From the NCBI GenBank assembly GCA_934047225.1, contig OW204012.1:14136001-14200000 (forward strand): DNA of 64,000 nt, read 5' to 3'. Under the pieces are notes generated by a model. It made no database searches. It saw only the letters and a list, made by a program, of their open reading frames with translations, and was not told the DNA's origin. Made by a program: the position numbers and the translations under genes. Below are positions 1-10,599 of the stretch, in pieces (positions within the stretch are counted from its first letter, which is position 1; the number at the start of each line of letters is the position of its first letter). The stretch comes from Ypsolopha sequella. Its lineage: Eukaryota > Arthropoda > Insecta > Lepidoptera > Ypsolophidae.

Positions 1-6
1 TATGAC

Positions 7-325
7 GTCACTTGAGAATTCTAGACATTAAAATAATAGTGATTGCTTATAAAAAAAGTGATCTGTCTCTGTCTGTCTACTCATCTGTCATCCAGCTGTC
101 AAATCAGTCTGATGCAAATTATTATAAATTTATCTTGATAGCAAAGGACACATTTCTAAACAGCCATTTCTCAAGTGACATCACAGGAAGGTAAATGGAA
201 GTCGCAGCTTTTTCGTAAAAATATCCATCATCACAAGTTCTAAAACACGGCTTATTACACCTAAATCTCGAAATGGTTTTCGAATTAACACACCTTAACA
301 TAACTTAATCTAAGAGAATTAAAAA
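7..325. repeat. Interspersed repeat, copy 1 of 2 (inverted copy at 35.65-35.90 kb)
   Basis: The stretch containing the TGACGTCACTTGAGA motif and a downstream block ending in AACACACCTTAACATAA recurs in reverse complement at about 35650-35905. It lies in the intron of the leftward gene whose first exon is at 341-391. It has no coding potential. The family is not identified. Confidence 0.6.
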
Positions 326-340
326 AAGACAATAAAATAC

Positions 341-391
341 CTGAATAAGAACAGCCAGTGCAAAAAGGAACAAGACGGCGAATTTAAACAT
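341..391 (-). CDS. Signal-peptide exon 1 of a leftward secreted-protein (chorion-type) gene, partial
   Basis: On the minus strand an ATG at 391 opens a 51-nt coding exon, MFKFAVLFLFALAVLIQ, followed at once by a GT donor (340-339, GTATTT). Those 17 residues form a typical signal peptide: one Lys, then a Phe/Leu/Ala core. The same architecture (17 codons, then a phase-0 donor) is seen in the three other small genes of this cluster. A TATAAAAG box lies on the minus strand at 458-451, at the right distance for a start site near 425. The mature part must lie to the left of the window; nothing recognisable as exon 2 is present in 1-340. The product is inferred only from architecture and neighbourhood. 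It is divergent from the chorion gene starting at 1266. Confidence 0.6.
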
Positions 392-450
392 TTTTGCCTT
401 TAACTGCCAAAGTGGTGCCAGAAAATAATCTAAAAAATTATCTTTTTTCT

Positions 451-458
451 CTTTTATA
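451..458 (-). promoter_or_regulatory. TATA box of the leftward gene
   Basis: TATAAAAG on the minus strand, 60 nt upstream of the ATG at 391. It forms the left half of a divergent promoter region whose right TATA box is at 1202-1209. Confidence 0.6.
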
Positions 459-595
459 CAACAATCTTGGAGTTAGTAAGAGTTTAGAAATGTTTGATAA
501 GAAACGACAAATGAAACTAATACGTGACATTGATAATGTACCTTTGTTTGTATGAAATAGTAGATTATGCACTAAGGGAATAAAACAGTGTCTTA

Positions 596-715
596 CGTCA
601 CGGGCGGCATATTGAACCCTGAGCGTAACGAGGGACTCTAGAGTTAACTCCTGAGCGTAGCGAGGGAGTTATATAGAATCCTGAGTAAAGCGAGGGGTTC
701 AAGCTGCCCAAGACA
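596..715. repeat. Short imperfect tandem/hairpin repeat in the divergent intergenic region
   Basis: Three related blocks built on CCTGAGCGTAGCGAGGG occur in a row. In each, the core is flanked by a short self-complementary pair (for example AACTCC...GGAGTT). No gene is seen between 480 and 1200, which also holds a poly-T stretch near 870. Confidence 0.5.
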
Positions 716-1201
716 AAGACAGGCTTTATTCCAGAGGAGCATACTCTACTTTTCACACCTTCTGCGAGACAATAAAAAGCTCGACATTTTTTATCAACAT
801 TAATAATTCAATAAAATTCACTGACAATCACAGCACCAAACACCGTCTTTTGTTTCACATTCTTTGTAAACTTTTTTTTTCTTTTTGTTGAATTCTCTTT
901 ATGGTGGCCAGTTCGATTTTCGAACAAACCTCTTTACAATCTCATATGGGCATTTGTTTTCAACGAGTTTCCACACGAATTTGACGTTCCAAATTTAAAT
1001 CACTTTAATCCCTAAGGATTTTCATATAACTTTATATCCCTTGAGATATAATGCGTTACTTAGCGTTGAGGTTGCATGATATGTAATTGGACATTGTCGA
1101 GCAGGTGGTGTGAAAATAAAATTGTGTCATACGAAGTCATATTTCGACAAACTTCTGTAGCAAATAGTCGTAATACTTGATTGCAATAAATGTTTAACAA
1201 G

Positions 1202-1209
1202 TATAAAAG
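1202..1209 (+). promoter_or_regulatory. TATA box of the chorion gene
   Basis: TATAAAAG, 57 nt upstream of the ATG at 1266. Transcription would be expected to start near 1232, giving a short leader of about 35 nt. Confidence 0.7.
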
Positions 1210-1265
1210 GACAATTCGTGGTTTGGGAATCATTGTCAAGTTCGCTCTCCAAGAAGACAAACAAA

Positions 1266-2472
1266 ATGACTTCCAAGACCTTCCTCATTTTCAGCGCCGT
1301 GGTGCTCATGATAAAGGTAAAAAAAAATGCTTCGTCATACTGTGGAGGTACCACCATCTTACTTGGAGACTCCCTTGAAATAATTCAAGGGAGAGTAAGA
1401 GGACAACTCACAGGCAAAAAACCAGGAGGCCCACCATGCCTGGGACCGATTGATGGCGGTATATCCATTCCTAATAGCCGGGCCTTATATGGAACAGACT
1501 GGTGACGGGCAGTGGCGTCATTGGTGCGAGGGTTCTGGCACCGCGCTTACCAACCCGCCTGCCCAGCGTGTGTGAGTATGGGCAATTCTTCCAGGATGAC
1601 CGCCGGGAGTAGCAAAGTCCTGGAAAGGCTTATGTCCAGCAGTGGACGAACTAGGCTGATGAATGGATGGATGGACATAATATTCCTAATCTTTCGCTCT
1701 TTTATCGCATCAAATACACAAATTATCATTTTATTCACAGACCATCTCCGGTGAATCTTGCGGCTGCAATAACAACTTGGGATCCGGCCTCTCATTATCT
1801 GGCCTCTCTTTCCCTTCGAAGCTAGGCCTTTCATCCGGCAACCAGATCCAATCATGTGGCAACAACAATCTCGGCCTTAGCAACAACTTGGGCCTCAATA
1901 GCAACTTTGGCCTTAACAACAACCTCGGCCTTAACAACAACTTCAACAACATAGGCCTCAACAACAACAACTGTGGCCTTAACGCCAACAACTTGAATGT
2001 CAACAACCAACTTCAAGGAGTCACTCTGAGCAACCTCCTGGCTTCCAGCTCACAATTGCTGGAGAACCTCTCCTACGGAGGCACTCTGTCTGTCAACAGT
2101 GGCTCCCAAGTCACCCCCAACGGCATCTCAGTGCTTGCTGATAACCTGGCCCTGGATGGAGCTGTCAATGTCAATGGAAACCTCCCACTCCTCGGGGCTA
2201 TAGGCCTTGATGGCTCTCTGCCTGCTGGTGGTCAAGGTTCCGTAATCTACAACGCTGGTAACGGAGTCGCCCTGACCAACGGCGGTTGTGGTGTTGGATT
2301 AGCAGGAATTAACGCTGGTGGAGTCGGCCTTAACGCCAACCTCGCTGGTCTTGGCGCCAACGTGAATGGCATCAATTTAGGTAGCCTGAACCTCAATGGT
2401 GCTGGTCTCAACAACCTGAACTTAGCTGGACTCGGTTTTTCAAACAACGGTAACTGTGGTTGTGGTCTGTAA
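1266..2472 (+). CDS. Chorion (eggshell) structural protein, two exons
   Basis: Exon 1 (1266-1316) codes for MTSKTFLIFSAVVLMIK, a 17-residue signal peptide, and ends at a GTAAAA donor. The acceptor TTATTCACAG ends at 1740 and exon 2 runs 1741-2472 (TAA), giving 260 residues in all. The mature chain has three parts: a Cys- and Asn-rich left arm (SCGCNNN, then repeated GLNNN blocks); a central domain of about 65 residues with the chorion-family pattern TPNGISV...DGAVNV.GNLPLLGAI..DGSLPAGG; and a Gly/Asn-rich right arm ending CGCGL. Arms around a conserved central domain are the hallmark of lepidopteran chorion A/B proteins, which are secreted by follicle cells and cross-linked through Cys. I cannot choose between class A and class B. 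AATAAA follows 20 nt after the stop. The 424-nt intron carries a SINE-like insertion. Confidence 0.85.
1338..1675 (+). mobile_element. SINE-like repeat family A, copy 1 (intronic)
   Basis: A roughly 330-bp block begins near TGTGGAGGTACCACC and ends in a GATGAATGGATGGATGG tail. Four more copies occur at 6917-7243, 8721-9079, 37551-38055 (minus) and 56595-56940 (minus). It lies inside the chorion intron. The apparent open frames across it are repeated in every copy and are not host genes. Confidence 0.75.
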
Positions 2473-2492
2473 GTTTGTTGAATATTGGTTAA

Positions 2493-2498
2493 AATAAA
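2493..2498 (+). terminator. Polyadenylation signal of the chorion gene
   Basis: AATAAA, 20 nt after the TAA stop at 2470-2472. Confidence 0.7.
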
Positions 2499-2917
2499 CG
2501 TTACTTTGTTCTAATTAATATGAAGTCTTTTTTTTTACCGTTAAAATTGATAAAACTGTTTTACGGGGCGCTGATAAGTTTGACTAACGTTTTATGCAAA
2601 GCACATAGAAAACATCTACGTACGTAGAAAAAAAAAGTATTTTCATTTTCTAAGGTTAGTGCTATTTCATCCAACGACCCTTCTAAATCGCGTGATTTTT
2701 AGATTATTATGAAAAATTATGAAATACTATTTATATAAATATAAATACTATAATAAATTATATAAATACTATTATGAAAAACAAATGGCTGTTCACTATA
2801 CCTAGATATCATCATTTAACTTTTGGTTAGAATTATGTAGCGTATAAAAGTTTAGTACATAAAAAAATCAACAGGTGGCGCTGTTCATTATTAGGATACG
2901 CATAAATAAATATTTTC

Positions 2918-3296
2918 AATGCATGTGCTCGTAAAGGCTCACTTTTTATGCATCAGAACCGAACAGAAAGTCAATTATTTTGCCCTAGGGCTTTTTTTTT
3001 TTTTTTTTTATTTATTTACAATGGTTGGCTAACCTGCAGCCTTTCCTGTGTACCATAAAGGTCATACTTTTTTTCCACTGTTTAACGGCTCTGGATACAG
3101 TCCTTTTGAGGCAATTACAATTTAAAGTTCACAAAATTATATTTGTTTTATTTCCTCACACTATGCATTGAAAAAAGTAGTATGATACACGGGCGTAAGA
3201 GCAATAAATTACTCGGTTACGTTTAAAACACTCGCTACGCTCGTGTTTTAAATCGTCCTCGTAATTTATTCCTTTGCGCCCTTGTAGCATAAACTA
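2918..3296. repeat. Interspersed repeat family D, copy 1
   Basis: The block from GCATGTGCTCGTAAAGGC through the palindrome-containing end (3178-3296, with AATTTATTCCTTTGCGCCC) recurs in reverse complement at about 59759-60112. The end portion is self-complementary around TTTAAAACAC...GTGTTTTAAA. It has no coding potential. Confidence 0.65.
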
Positions 3297-3496
3297 CTAT
3301 TAATTATTTCGTTTAAATAGTGTCATCTATTTTGGTAAATGAATTTTTTTATTGCGAAATTAGTTGCAGCAATTGTATAACTGATGGCGATACCTTCTTT
3401 GATGAAACGGGCTAGGTAATGTATAACTGAAAATTGTAAAGCTATGTATGTGAAAGATGAGAGCTGTGTCTGTCTGTACAGTAATAATATTCCAAA

Positions 3497-4053
3497 AAAA
3501 AACCGGCCAAGTGCGAGTCAGACTCGCGTACCTAGGGTATTTCCGTATTGTGGATGATAAATTTAATTTTGTAATTTTTTTTTCGTGAATTTCTCGACCG
3601 CTTTACTTTTCCTGTAATCTTGACGTAAACACATATTACCATGATTTTTTTCATATTTTTTGGTCCACCAGTTTAGGAGATAAGGGGGGGCGACATACAT
3701 ATTTTTGGGGTTTTTTAAAGATTTGTTGAAATTAGTGTCGGTAAATATATTAAAAGTATATATTTCTAGAATCAACGTTTTAATACCTACAATTTGATAC
3801 CCATATTGTATTTTTAGGCTAATATTTTTTATTTTTATCACTTTTGTTTTGGAAATATTTTGAACAATTTCAAATTTTTCATACTTTTTTTTACACTTTA
3901 ATATGTGGGCAAATTAATGATATTTTTTTGCCAAATTTCATGTCTTTATCTTTAACGGTGCTAAAGTTATGAGGTTGTGACATACGGACGGACGGACAAC
4001 GGAGTCTCACCATAAAGGTTCCTTTGTACCTTTTAGGTACTACGGAACCCTAA
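3497..4053. mobile_element. Interspersed repeat family B ('GGTTCCGTA' family), copy 1
   Basis: It begins with GGCCAAGTGCGAGTCAGACT and ends with TACGGAACCCTAAAAA, with a GACGGACGGAC stretch near the right end. Related copies are at 8128-8526, 11098-11503, 24137-24432, 46605-46913, 52924-53203 and 63201-63447. It is non-coding. The superfamily is not determined. Confidence 0.65.
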
Positions 4054-4333
4054 AAAGTAGCGGTGTAGGATACCGATACAAAAAAGTACCTTTTTTTTGC
4101 AGTATGTCATGCATCACACAAAAACTGCATGAACGGGTTTTGATGCGGTTACCACCGATCCTCAGCAGTGAGACATGGATTACAAAGAAAGAAGGGAGAG
4201 AGATCACTGTTCGAAAACTTATTTTCCAACTTATAAACTGTGATAGGAATTTTTATTGCGGGATTCCCAAGGGATTACACTGTGGCCGCATATCTTCTTC
4301 CATGCGGACGAATTCGCGGGCAACAGCTAGTCA

Positions 4334-5236
4334 TTTATTTATTTATTTATTTTATTGCGAAAACCAACAGCTTAGTCACACAGAAATATAATACAGTTAT
4401 CTTAACAATTTAATCGACCTACAGTTTTCCGAATTTACATTAGTGTGATACAAATTTTAAAACTAAAATAATCTAAATTAAGTAAAGGAAAATAATAATA
4501 ACAATAATAATGAGCCTCTCAAAATCCAACCCTACGTCCGAGCCGAACATCAGGCCACGTGAGAGTAGGCCACGTTTACAAAACATACATTGCGACCTCA
4601 TGGACCCGAACGTGCTCCCGCAGGAAGGCCCTGTTCCTCATCTTCGGCTTGCCTTTGTTGGCCGGCTGAAGTCAACAATGATGAGGGACAGATCCCCCAC
4701 CTTTGGCTTGCCGTGGGAGGCTGGTCAGAGTGGAATAGCAAGAGCTATTTGCTCTAAGGGTGGATGTGAAACGTAAGTGGCGAGTGGGCACGTGATGCTG
4801 GACCCTCAGGGAGCAAGTGATCGTCATTTAAAGTCCAGTGACACCTCTCCAACCTTTAGCTGCTCAGCAAATGTTGCCCTCTTAACTCTCTGAGCGAGCG
4901 ACCGTTTGAGGGGCCCATTTAATTGAGTTGGCGAGTCTCCGCCTGCCCATTTTTCCGTGTTATTAACATAGATCTGGCAGGCGCTATAGTTCCTTCCATA
5001 GTCCCAGATAACCAGTCCACTAGCACCTCAATCCAATAGTCTGGTTTCCTTTGTTTTCATTCTTTACAATAGTCCTACTCTGACCATGGGTTGTCCTTAG
5101 GTGCACTCCAACAGTGCGTACAGGGATAATTGTCGGTTGGTGTCACATCACATTTAGGGCCTCTACGTGTTGGCTTCGGCCCCATGCACCGCCTCCCAAA
5201 AGTCCAGGGGGCCTATTATGTATCTCTAGTTGCCTT
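4334..5236. other. Unclassified interspersed sequence, probably old retroelement
   Basis: It begins with a (TATT)n run, as expected for the tail of a minus-strand retroelement. It continues as about 0.9 kb of higher-GC sequence with no long credible open frame. A short frame at 4510-4776 has no recognisable domain. I cannot name the family. Confidence 0.3.
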
Positions 5237-5409
5237 CTAGACTGGGTTCCTATCATCAAAAACATAGATATACTATCGAACTCCGATTTCCTAAGGATAT
5301 TTTCGCACTTGAAGTGACGTCACAGTTCGTAAATAGTTCAATACCCACTAAAGGCAATTTTGAAATTTCATTTTTTATCTATGTTTTTGATGATAGGCAC
5401 CTAGTTTAG
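5237..5409. mobile_element. Small MITE with about 33-bp terminal inverted repeats
   Basis: CCTATCATCAAAAACATAGA (5249-5268) is matched perfectly in inverted orientation at 5378-5397. The match is 22 bp without error and extends outward to about 33 bp with four mismatches. The interior of about 105 bp is non-coding. Confidence 0.75.
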
Positions 5410-5668
5410 TTGGTAACCAAAGATACAGAATAGGGGGACAGGACTACATAGTCCCGGAATATATTAAATATGTATAATAATAATAGTCATGTAGTCATCA
5501 TATACATTTAGAGAAATGCTGACTCACTCACTCACTCACTAACTGACACATCAATGCCCACCTGAAATCCTTGGACCTAGAAAGCTAAGATTTTGTACAG
5601 AGGTTTCCTTTATAATGTAAACAAATAATAAGACCGGGTTTTTCAAAACTCCTAAGGGATCAGGAGAA

Positions 5669-6216
5669 ACGAGACTGTAAAAGGAAATAGACAAAGTCTT
5701 GTATTTTCTTATCCCTTGGTTAAAGTAGATATAAGTAATTTTTTGTATAGTATAAGTTTATGTTAAAAAAAAAAGACATGATCTTGCCAAGTTTCTTGAC
5801 CGTTCTTCTTAGCAAGACTAATCGAATGGGCGGAGGTAGGCATGTATTTATATATGTTACCTATTACTATGTAGTATATAGGATGGGATTTGGTCGGCCG
5901 CCTGGTTTCGTGCTGGGGGCTCGGTTGGTGATCATTGAACCTTGTTCCTGGTCCCTGGCCGGGTCTCCAGTATGGGTTCGGGCGGTTGATTGGATTTCAC
6001 CTTGTACTCGTATAATAATATTTTACCTATAATTTTAATCGTATATATATTGCTACATAAATTAAAAAAAACATTTAATCTAAGTAGTTCATGTACATTT
6101 ATTATTTTATTACATATATTTTTATAAGATTAAAATTTGACTTGTGAAACGTGTATTATATATACCTACTTTGCAAAATGAACTTTTTGAATTTGAATTT
6201 TGAATTTGAATTTGAA
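5669..6216 (+). mobile_element. 5'-truncated copy of the LINE-1 family (3' UTR only)
   Basis: It starts with GACTGTAAAAGGAAATAGAC and runs collinearly with 21412-22002, the 3' UTR of the full-length element, apart from an internal deletion of about 60 bp. It ends in the same TTGAATT-type tail. 5' truncation is the usual result of target-primed reverse transcription. Confidence 0.85.
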
Positions 6217-6490
6217 TAATAATATTTTACCTATAATTTTAATCGTATATATATTGCTACATAAATTAAATAAACATTTAAACTAAGTAGTTCATGTACA
6301 TTTATTATTTTATTACATATATTTTTATAAGATTAAAATTTGACTTGTGAAAGTATTATGACTTAAAAAAATAAATCAGTGTAATATAAGGATGTAATAT
6401 ATAGAACCAGGTAATATATGTCACTTGTGAAACGTGTATTATATATACCTACTTTGCAAAATAAACTTTTTGAATTTTGAATTTGAATTT
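6217..6490 (+). mobile_element. Second 5'-truncated LINE-1 family copy, directly abutting the first
   Basis: It repeats the last 200 bp or so of the LINE-1 3' UTR (ATAATATTTTACCTATAATT to the TTGAATTTT tail), with a short insertion near 6360-6420. It lies head-to-tail behind 5669-6216, as if the second copy had inserted at the first copy's tail. Confidence 0.8.
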
Positions 6491-6492
6491 TC

Positions 6493-6600
6493 GAGATCCA
6501 AGGGAAAAACGAGATCCAAGGGAGAAACGAGATCCAAGGGAGAAACGAGATCCAAGGGAGAAACGAGATCCAAGGGAGAAACGAGATCCAAGGGAGAAAC
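6493..6600. repeat. 18-bp minisatellite, six copies
   Basis: Six perfect-length units of GAGATCCAAGGGAGAAAC. The first unit differs by one base. It sits directly on the end of the truncated LINE tail. The open frames through it in both directions are repeat artefacts. Confidence 0.9.
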
Positions 6601-6694
6601 GCGGCGGGGCTTCCGTTAGTAGTTTATTTTTGTCATCAACTTGTATCATCAAATAAATAGATCTATAGAATTAAATAAGACTTGAGGATAATTC

Positions 6695-6845
6695 ATGATT
6701 TATATAAAAACGGCTCACCTCAATACGTGTTATGATCGGGAAAGCCGACCAGTTTCAGCAGATGAAGGCAGTCTAAATCTGCTGAAACTGGTCGGCTTTC
6801 CCGATCATAACACGTATTGAGGTGAGCCGTTTTTATATAAATCAT
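6695..6845. repeat. Perfect 69-bp inverted repeat with 13-nt loop
   Basis: The left arm 6695-6763 and right arm 6777-6845 are perfect reverse complements. The arms contain CGGCTCACCTCAATACGTGT and GGGAAAGCCGACCAG; the loop is 6764-6776. If transcribed it would form a near-ideal long hairpin. No coding. Confidence 0.9.
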
Positions 6846-6916
6846 AAATAGATCTATTCCCCACGAAATATTTTCATTCTCAGTTAAATAAAGGGTCTCC
6901 AGGTTTGAATTTTTAC

Positions 6917-7243
6917 AGGTGGAGGTTACTTATTGGAGACCCCCTCGAAGTAATTTGGGGGAGAGTAAGAGGACGGCTCACAGGCAAAAAACCAGGAGGC
7001 CAACCATGCCTGGGACCGATGGATGGCGGTATATCCATCCCTAATAGTCGGGCCTTAGATGGAACAGACTGGTCACGGGTAGCGGCGTCACTGGTGTGAG
7101 GGTTCCGGCACCGCGCTCAACAACCCGCCTGCCCAGCGCGTGTGAGTATGGGCAATTCTTCCAGGATGACCGCCGGGAGTGGCAAAGTCCTGGAAAGGCT
7201 TATGTCCAGCAGTGGACGAACTAACTGATGGATGGTGGATGAT
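6917..7243 (+). mobile_element. SINE-like repeat family A, copy 2
   Basis: Collinear with the copy in the chorion intron, from GGTGGAGGTTACTTATTGGA to a GATGGATGGTGGATG tail. Confidence 0.75.
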
Positions 7244-7689
7244 ATGTAAACGTAATTAAATGAATTTGGCTCCATAGGAAAAATATGCTGCTCAACATAC
7301 ATACATACATCAACATAAACAGGGTGATTGCAAAACACGTCGATATTTCAAAAATTACAAAATAAAAAAGGTTTTCTTTCCACTTAACACCTTTTAATTC
7401 TGAGATTATAGGAATTCAAGCCACGTATTTTTTTTATAAATGATCACTCATCTATCATTGACCAGAAATATAATAAATAAGTGCTGAGAGAGGAATAGTT
7501 ATTTTTAAATTATTTATTTTTGGTTATTAGTCTGAAAGTTTGAAAACTAATATAAAAACCTTCGTAACTCGGAGACCATTCATTTTCGACACCTAGTTGA
7601 TAGGAGTTTATTCGTTAGAAATGATCTCTAGTATAACCCCTTTTAAGAAATAGGTCGAATTACCAATCACCTGTATATGTACTCGCACT

Positions 7690-7955
7690 TGTCTCCCAGA
7701 GGGGTAGGCAGACACTACAGATTTCCATCTGCTACGATCCAGACACACCTCTTTCGCCTCTTCCACATCCATCAATCTAGTCATACAAGCTCTTCTATTC
7801 CGGGTAATTTTGACAAGTACTTGCTTCAATATGTCACCAATTTGGTCAGCATACGGCCTGGTCGAGCTGTACCTTCAACTTGCGCACCATAAACTTTCGT
7901 TACTCTATTTTTATTCATCCTCTCTACATGTCCAAACCACTGAAGCATTCCTTTT
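7690..7955 (-). pseudogene. Degenerate C-terminal fragment of a non-LTR retrotransposon reverse transcriptase ORF
   Basis: Read on the minus strand, one frame gives LQWFGHVERMNKNRVTKVYG and, after a frame change, RNRRACMTRLMDVEEAKEVC followed by DRSRWKSVVSAYPSG. These are the typical last motifs (WFGHVxRM, DRxxWKS) of non-LTR reverse-transcriptase ORFs whose pattern I associate with RTE-like elements. The frame is broken, so this is a dead fragment. Clade assignment is from motif memory only. Confidence 0.6.
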
Positions 7956-8127
7956 TCTAAATTGAAAATTTAGAATAAATGTGTTTATAGCAAAGTTGTT
8001 CAACTGAGAGAATTTAAACTTAATTTTTAACTTTAAAATACAAGAATTGAAACTTCTCCTAAATTTTCTTTACAAATAACTAAAGACATTTTTTAAACCA
8101 TTTTTATTTATAGCTCTATGCTTTTTA

Positions 8128-8526
8128 GGGTTCCGTAGTCAACAACAAGGAACCCTTATAGTTTCGCCATGTCCGTCTGTCTGTCTGTCTGTCCGCGGCT
8201 TAGCTTAGAGGCTATTAGTACTAGAAAGCTGTTATTTGGCATGAGTATACATATTTATCACGCCGATAAAGTGGTACAGTAAAATTTTGAAAAAGATCTT
8301 TTTCCTACAAGTAAAGTGGGGATGATTTTTTTTTTCTCGTCTATCCCCTAGTGTGGGGTGTCGTTAGATAGTTAATTTAAAAATATTAGGGGTGTCAGAA
8401 GACTATTTTTCGATCCAAGGTTCCGTTTGCGAAATATTAAGCTTAAAAGTGTTAATTTTTGTTAGAGTCAAGTGTCCCCCCCCCCCCTGCCAGCGAAACG
8501 GTTGTATTTGGAGACGTGAAAAAAAA
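8128..8526 (+). mobile_element. Interspersed repeat family B, left member of an inverted pair
   Basis: It runs from AGGGTTCCGTAGTCAACAAC to CAGCGAAACGGTTGTATTTG, with (TCTG)n and a C-run. A highly similar inverted copy lies at 11098-11503, so the pair flanks the whole 9317-10448 gene. Confidence 0.75.
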
Positions 8527-8720
8527 CACAGCACTGGTATACATAACGAAATTAAAAGGAAAACTATCACAGCTAAGTAGGGTTAACAAGTTTACGAGTA
8601 CAGATCGCGCCAAACTTTTAGTCCCCTCTAAACACAGGGCGATTCGCATCAGCAGGAACAAAATGTATGGGCCGTCAATAATATTTCTGTCAAATTAAAC
8701 TTAGCTTACGTGCTTACAGC

Positions 8721-9079
8721 TTAGAGCTAATGCCGGGCTCGACTGTGGAGGTATCACTATCTTACTTGGAGACCCCCTCGAAGTAATTCGGGGGAGAGTA
8801 AGAGGACAGTTCACAGGCAAAAAACCAGGAGGCCCACCATGTCTGGGACCGATGGATGGCGGTATATCCATCCCTAATAGCCGGGCCTTATATGGAACAG
8901 ACTGGTGACGGGCAGCGGCGTCACTGGTGCGAGGGTTCCGGCATCGCGCTCACCAACCCGCCTGCCCATTGTGTGTGAGTATGGGCAATTCTTCCAGGAT
9001 GACCGCCAGGAGTGGCAAAGTCCTGGAAAGCCTTATGGCTAGCAGTGAATGAACTAGGCAGATTGATGGATGGATGGAC
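8721..9079 (+). mobile_element. SINE-like repeat family A, copy 3
   Basis: The most complete left end (GAGCTAATGCCGGGCTCGAC) through to the GATTGATGGATGGATGG tail. Confidence 0.75.
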
Positions 9080-9316
9080 GTGCTAAATTTAGATTAACAT
9101 GTGTAAGTCGCAAATTAAAATACCAAATACAACAAAGATCATTATTTATTCTCATAATAATATTATATTTCTATAGGTATATTATCCGCCTAATTCCGCC
9201 CCTAACTGGTTTCTTCTGGTGTAAAGACTAAACTCGTTTGTTTCCGCTCAGACATTCAGTATGTATCTTTCACTTGCATGCAGAGACGGACATAGGGACA
9301 GTTGAAATAGAATATT

Positions 9317-10448
9317 TTACAGGTAATAACCAGGTAGGTTGTAGCCGCCACAACCACAACCACCAAAATAGGGGGTGGATACTGGCACGCTTGCAATGAC
9401 TGGTGCATTGAAGGGTAGCTTCTCTGCAAGAAGGCTGCTGACTGTCAGCAACGAAAGAGTATCAGCTAGACTGCCAGCTACATCAGTAGATTGAAGCACA
9501 AGTGGCGCGGCAGAGATAACGGGAGAAGTGGCTAAAACTGGAGTAGGCTTGTAAACTTGAGGGGCACAAGAGGGGCCAGCTAGTAAGGCAGATGAAACGA
9601 AGGGGGCGGAAATGAGACTGGATCCACAACCGAATGGTGAAGAACTGGCGATCTGAAAATTAAAAAGTTATTACTATTTATTATTTCTTGTTTTTGGCGT
9701 TTAATAATTTTTGTGACTAACACATCAAATTCCGCCAATATCACGTCATAGACCAAAGCACTGTATTAATGAAAAATAATTTCGAGGAATTTGGTATCCT
9801 GTAAATTCTCGTGATGATTGTTATGATCTACATTAAAGTACAGAAGGTGATCAAAATATATATAATAATATAAATTTAACTAATTAATTATATCTTAAAT
9901 GACTAATTACTAGGTTAACTTAAAATTACAAAATGAATATTGCTAGTACTCATACAATTTAATATTATTTACTAATATAAATTTCGACAAAATGTAAACG
10001 AAGGAAGTATCAACTAGACTCAACAAGAAACTCATGTTAACAGGGAGAGGTATTGTATCAGGGAGAAAGTTATACAGAGAGGACTGAAGTATAGGACATT
10101 CAAAAAATATATGGTCTACAGAAACTTCTGCAAGACCACACTCACAGAGTAAGTGATCCCTCACCTTAATTTTAGCTAAAAAGACTGGGGTATAAGCATG
10201 GCCTAGCCGAAGGCGACAAATAACGGATCTAGGTAATTTATACGCTTCACGAAATTAAAAGAACCAAGAACGACAAGGGATGTTTGGTTGTATTCGACTA
10301 TAGTACTTCCCAAATGATTTCGTTTGTTAAAAGTTAAACCTTTTTGTTGACGGTTTTTGCCTACCTTTAAAAATATTAGTTCTGTTAATAGACTTACTTG
10401 CACAAGCGCCACCTGGGCCACCAAAGCGATGAAAGCAAAGGATTTCAT
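9317..10448 (-). CDS. Chorion-like small secreted protein, two exons
   Basis: On the minus strand exon 1 (10448-10398) codes for MKSFAFIALVAQVALVQ, a 17-residue signal peptide, and ends at a consensus GTAAGT donor. Exon 2 begins after an AATTTTCAG acceptor at 9652 and ends with TAA at 9319-9317, giving 128 residues. The mature chain opens IASSSPFGCGS, is rich in Ala, Ser, Val and Pro, has one Leu-rich stretch (LADTLSLLTVSSLLAEKLPF), and ends in a Gly/Cys/Tyr tail, FGGCGCGGYNLPGYYL, like a chorion arm. The classical chorion central domain is not evident, so the family call rests on gene architecture, tail composition and neighbourhood. TATAAATA lies at 10518-10511. The 745-nt intron carries a retrotransposon fragment. 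The nearest AATAAA on this strand is about 170 nt past the stop (9150-9145). Confidence 0.7.
9940..10270 (-). pseudogene. Retrotransposon ORF2 C-terminal fragment inside the intron
   Basis: The minus-strand frame reads CRLRLGHAYTPVFLAKIKV then RDHLLCECGLAEVSVDHIFF and ECP. This Cys/His pattern is characteristic of the C-terminal region of jockey-type non-LTR retrotransposons. It is only about 100 codons long and has no upstream reverse transcriptase, so it is a fragment, not a gene. Confidence 0.65.
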
Positions 10449-10510
10449 TTTTGTTGAAGGTCTCTTTGGATACAAAGAAGTAAGAATGCTTTTCCATTAT
10501 TGATTCCCAC

Positions 10511-10518
10511 TATTTATA
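10511..10518 (-). promoter_or_regulatory. TATA box of the 9317-10448 gene
   Basis: TATAAATA on the minus strand, 63 nt upstream of the ATG at 10448. Confidence 0.65.
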
Positions 10519-10599
10519 GTTAATCATGTCACAATTCGTTTAGTATCTATGTGTGTTACATACTTGAAAAATGATTTAGGCAATCCTTATTCATACTAT

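Noticed and set aside
5760..6032. 90-codon open frame, repeated at 21558-21806
   Set aside because: Both lie in the LINE-1 3' UTR and its truncated copy. Chance frame in non-coding retroelement sequence.
6905..7099. Open frame with LTGKKPGG...GPMDGGISIPNS, also seen in other places
   Set aside because: The same frame appears in every copy of SINE-like family A, including inside a chorion intron. It is a repeat, not a gene.
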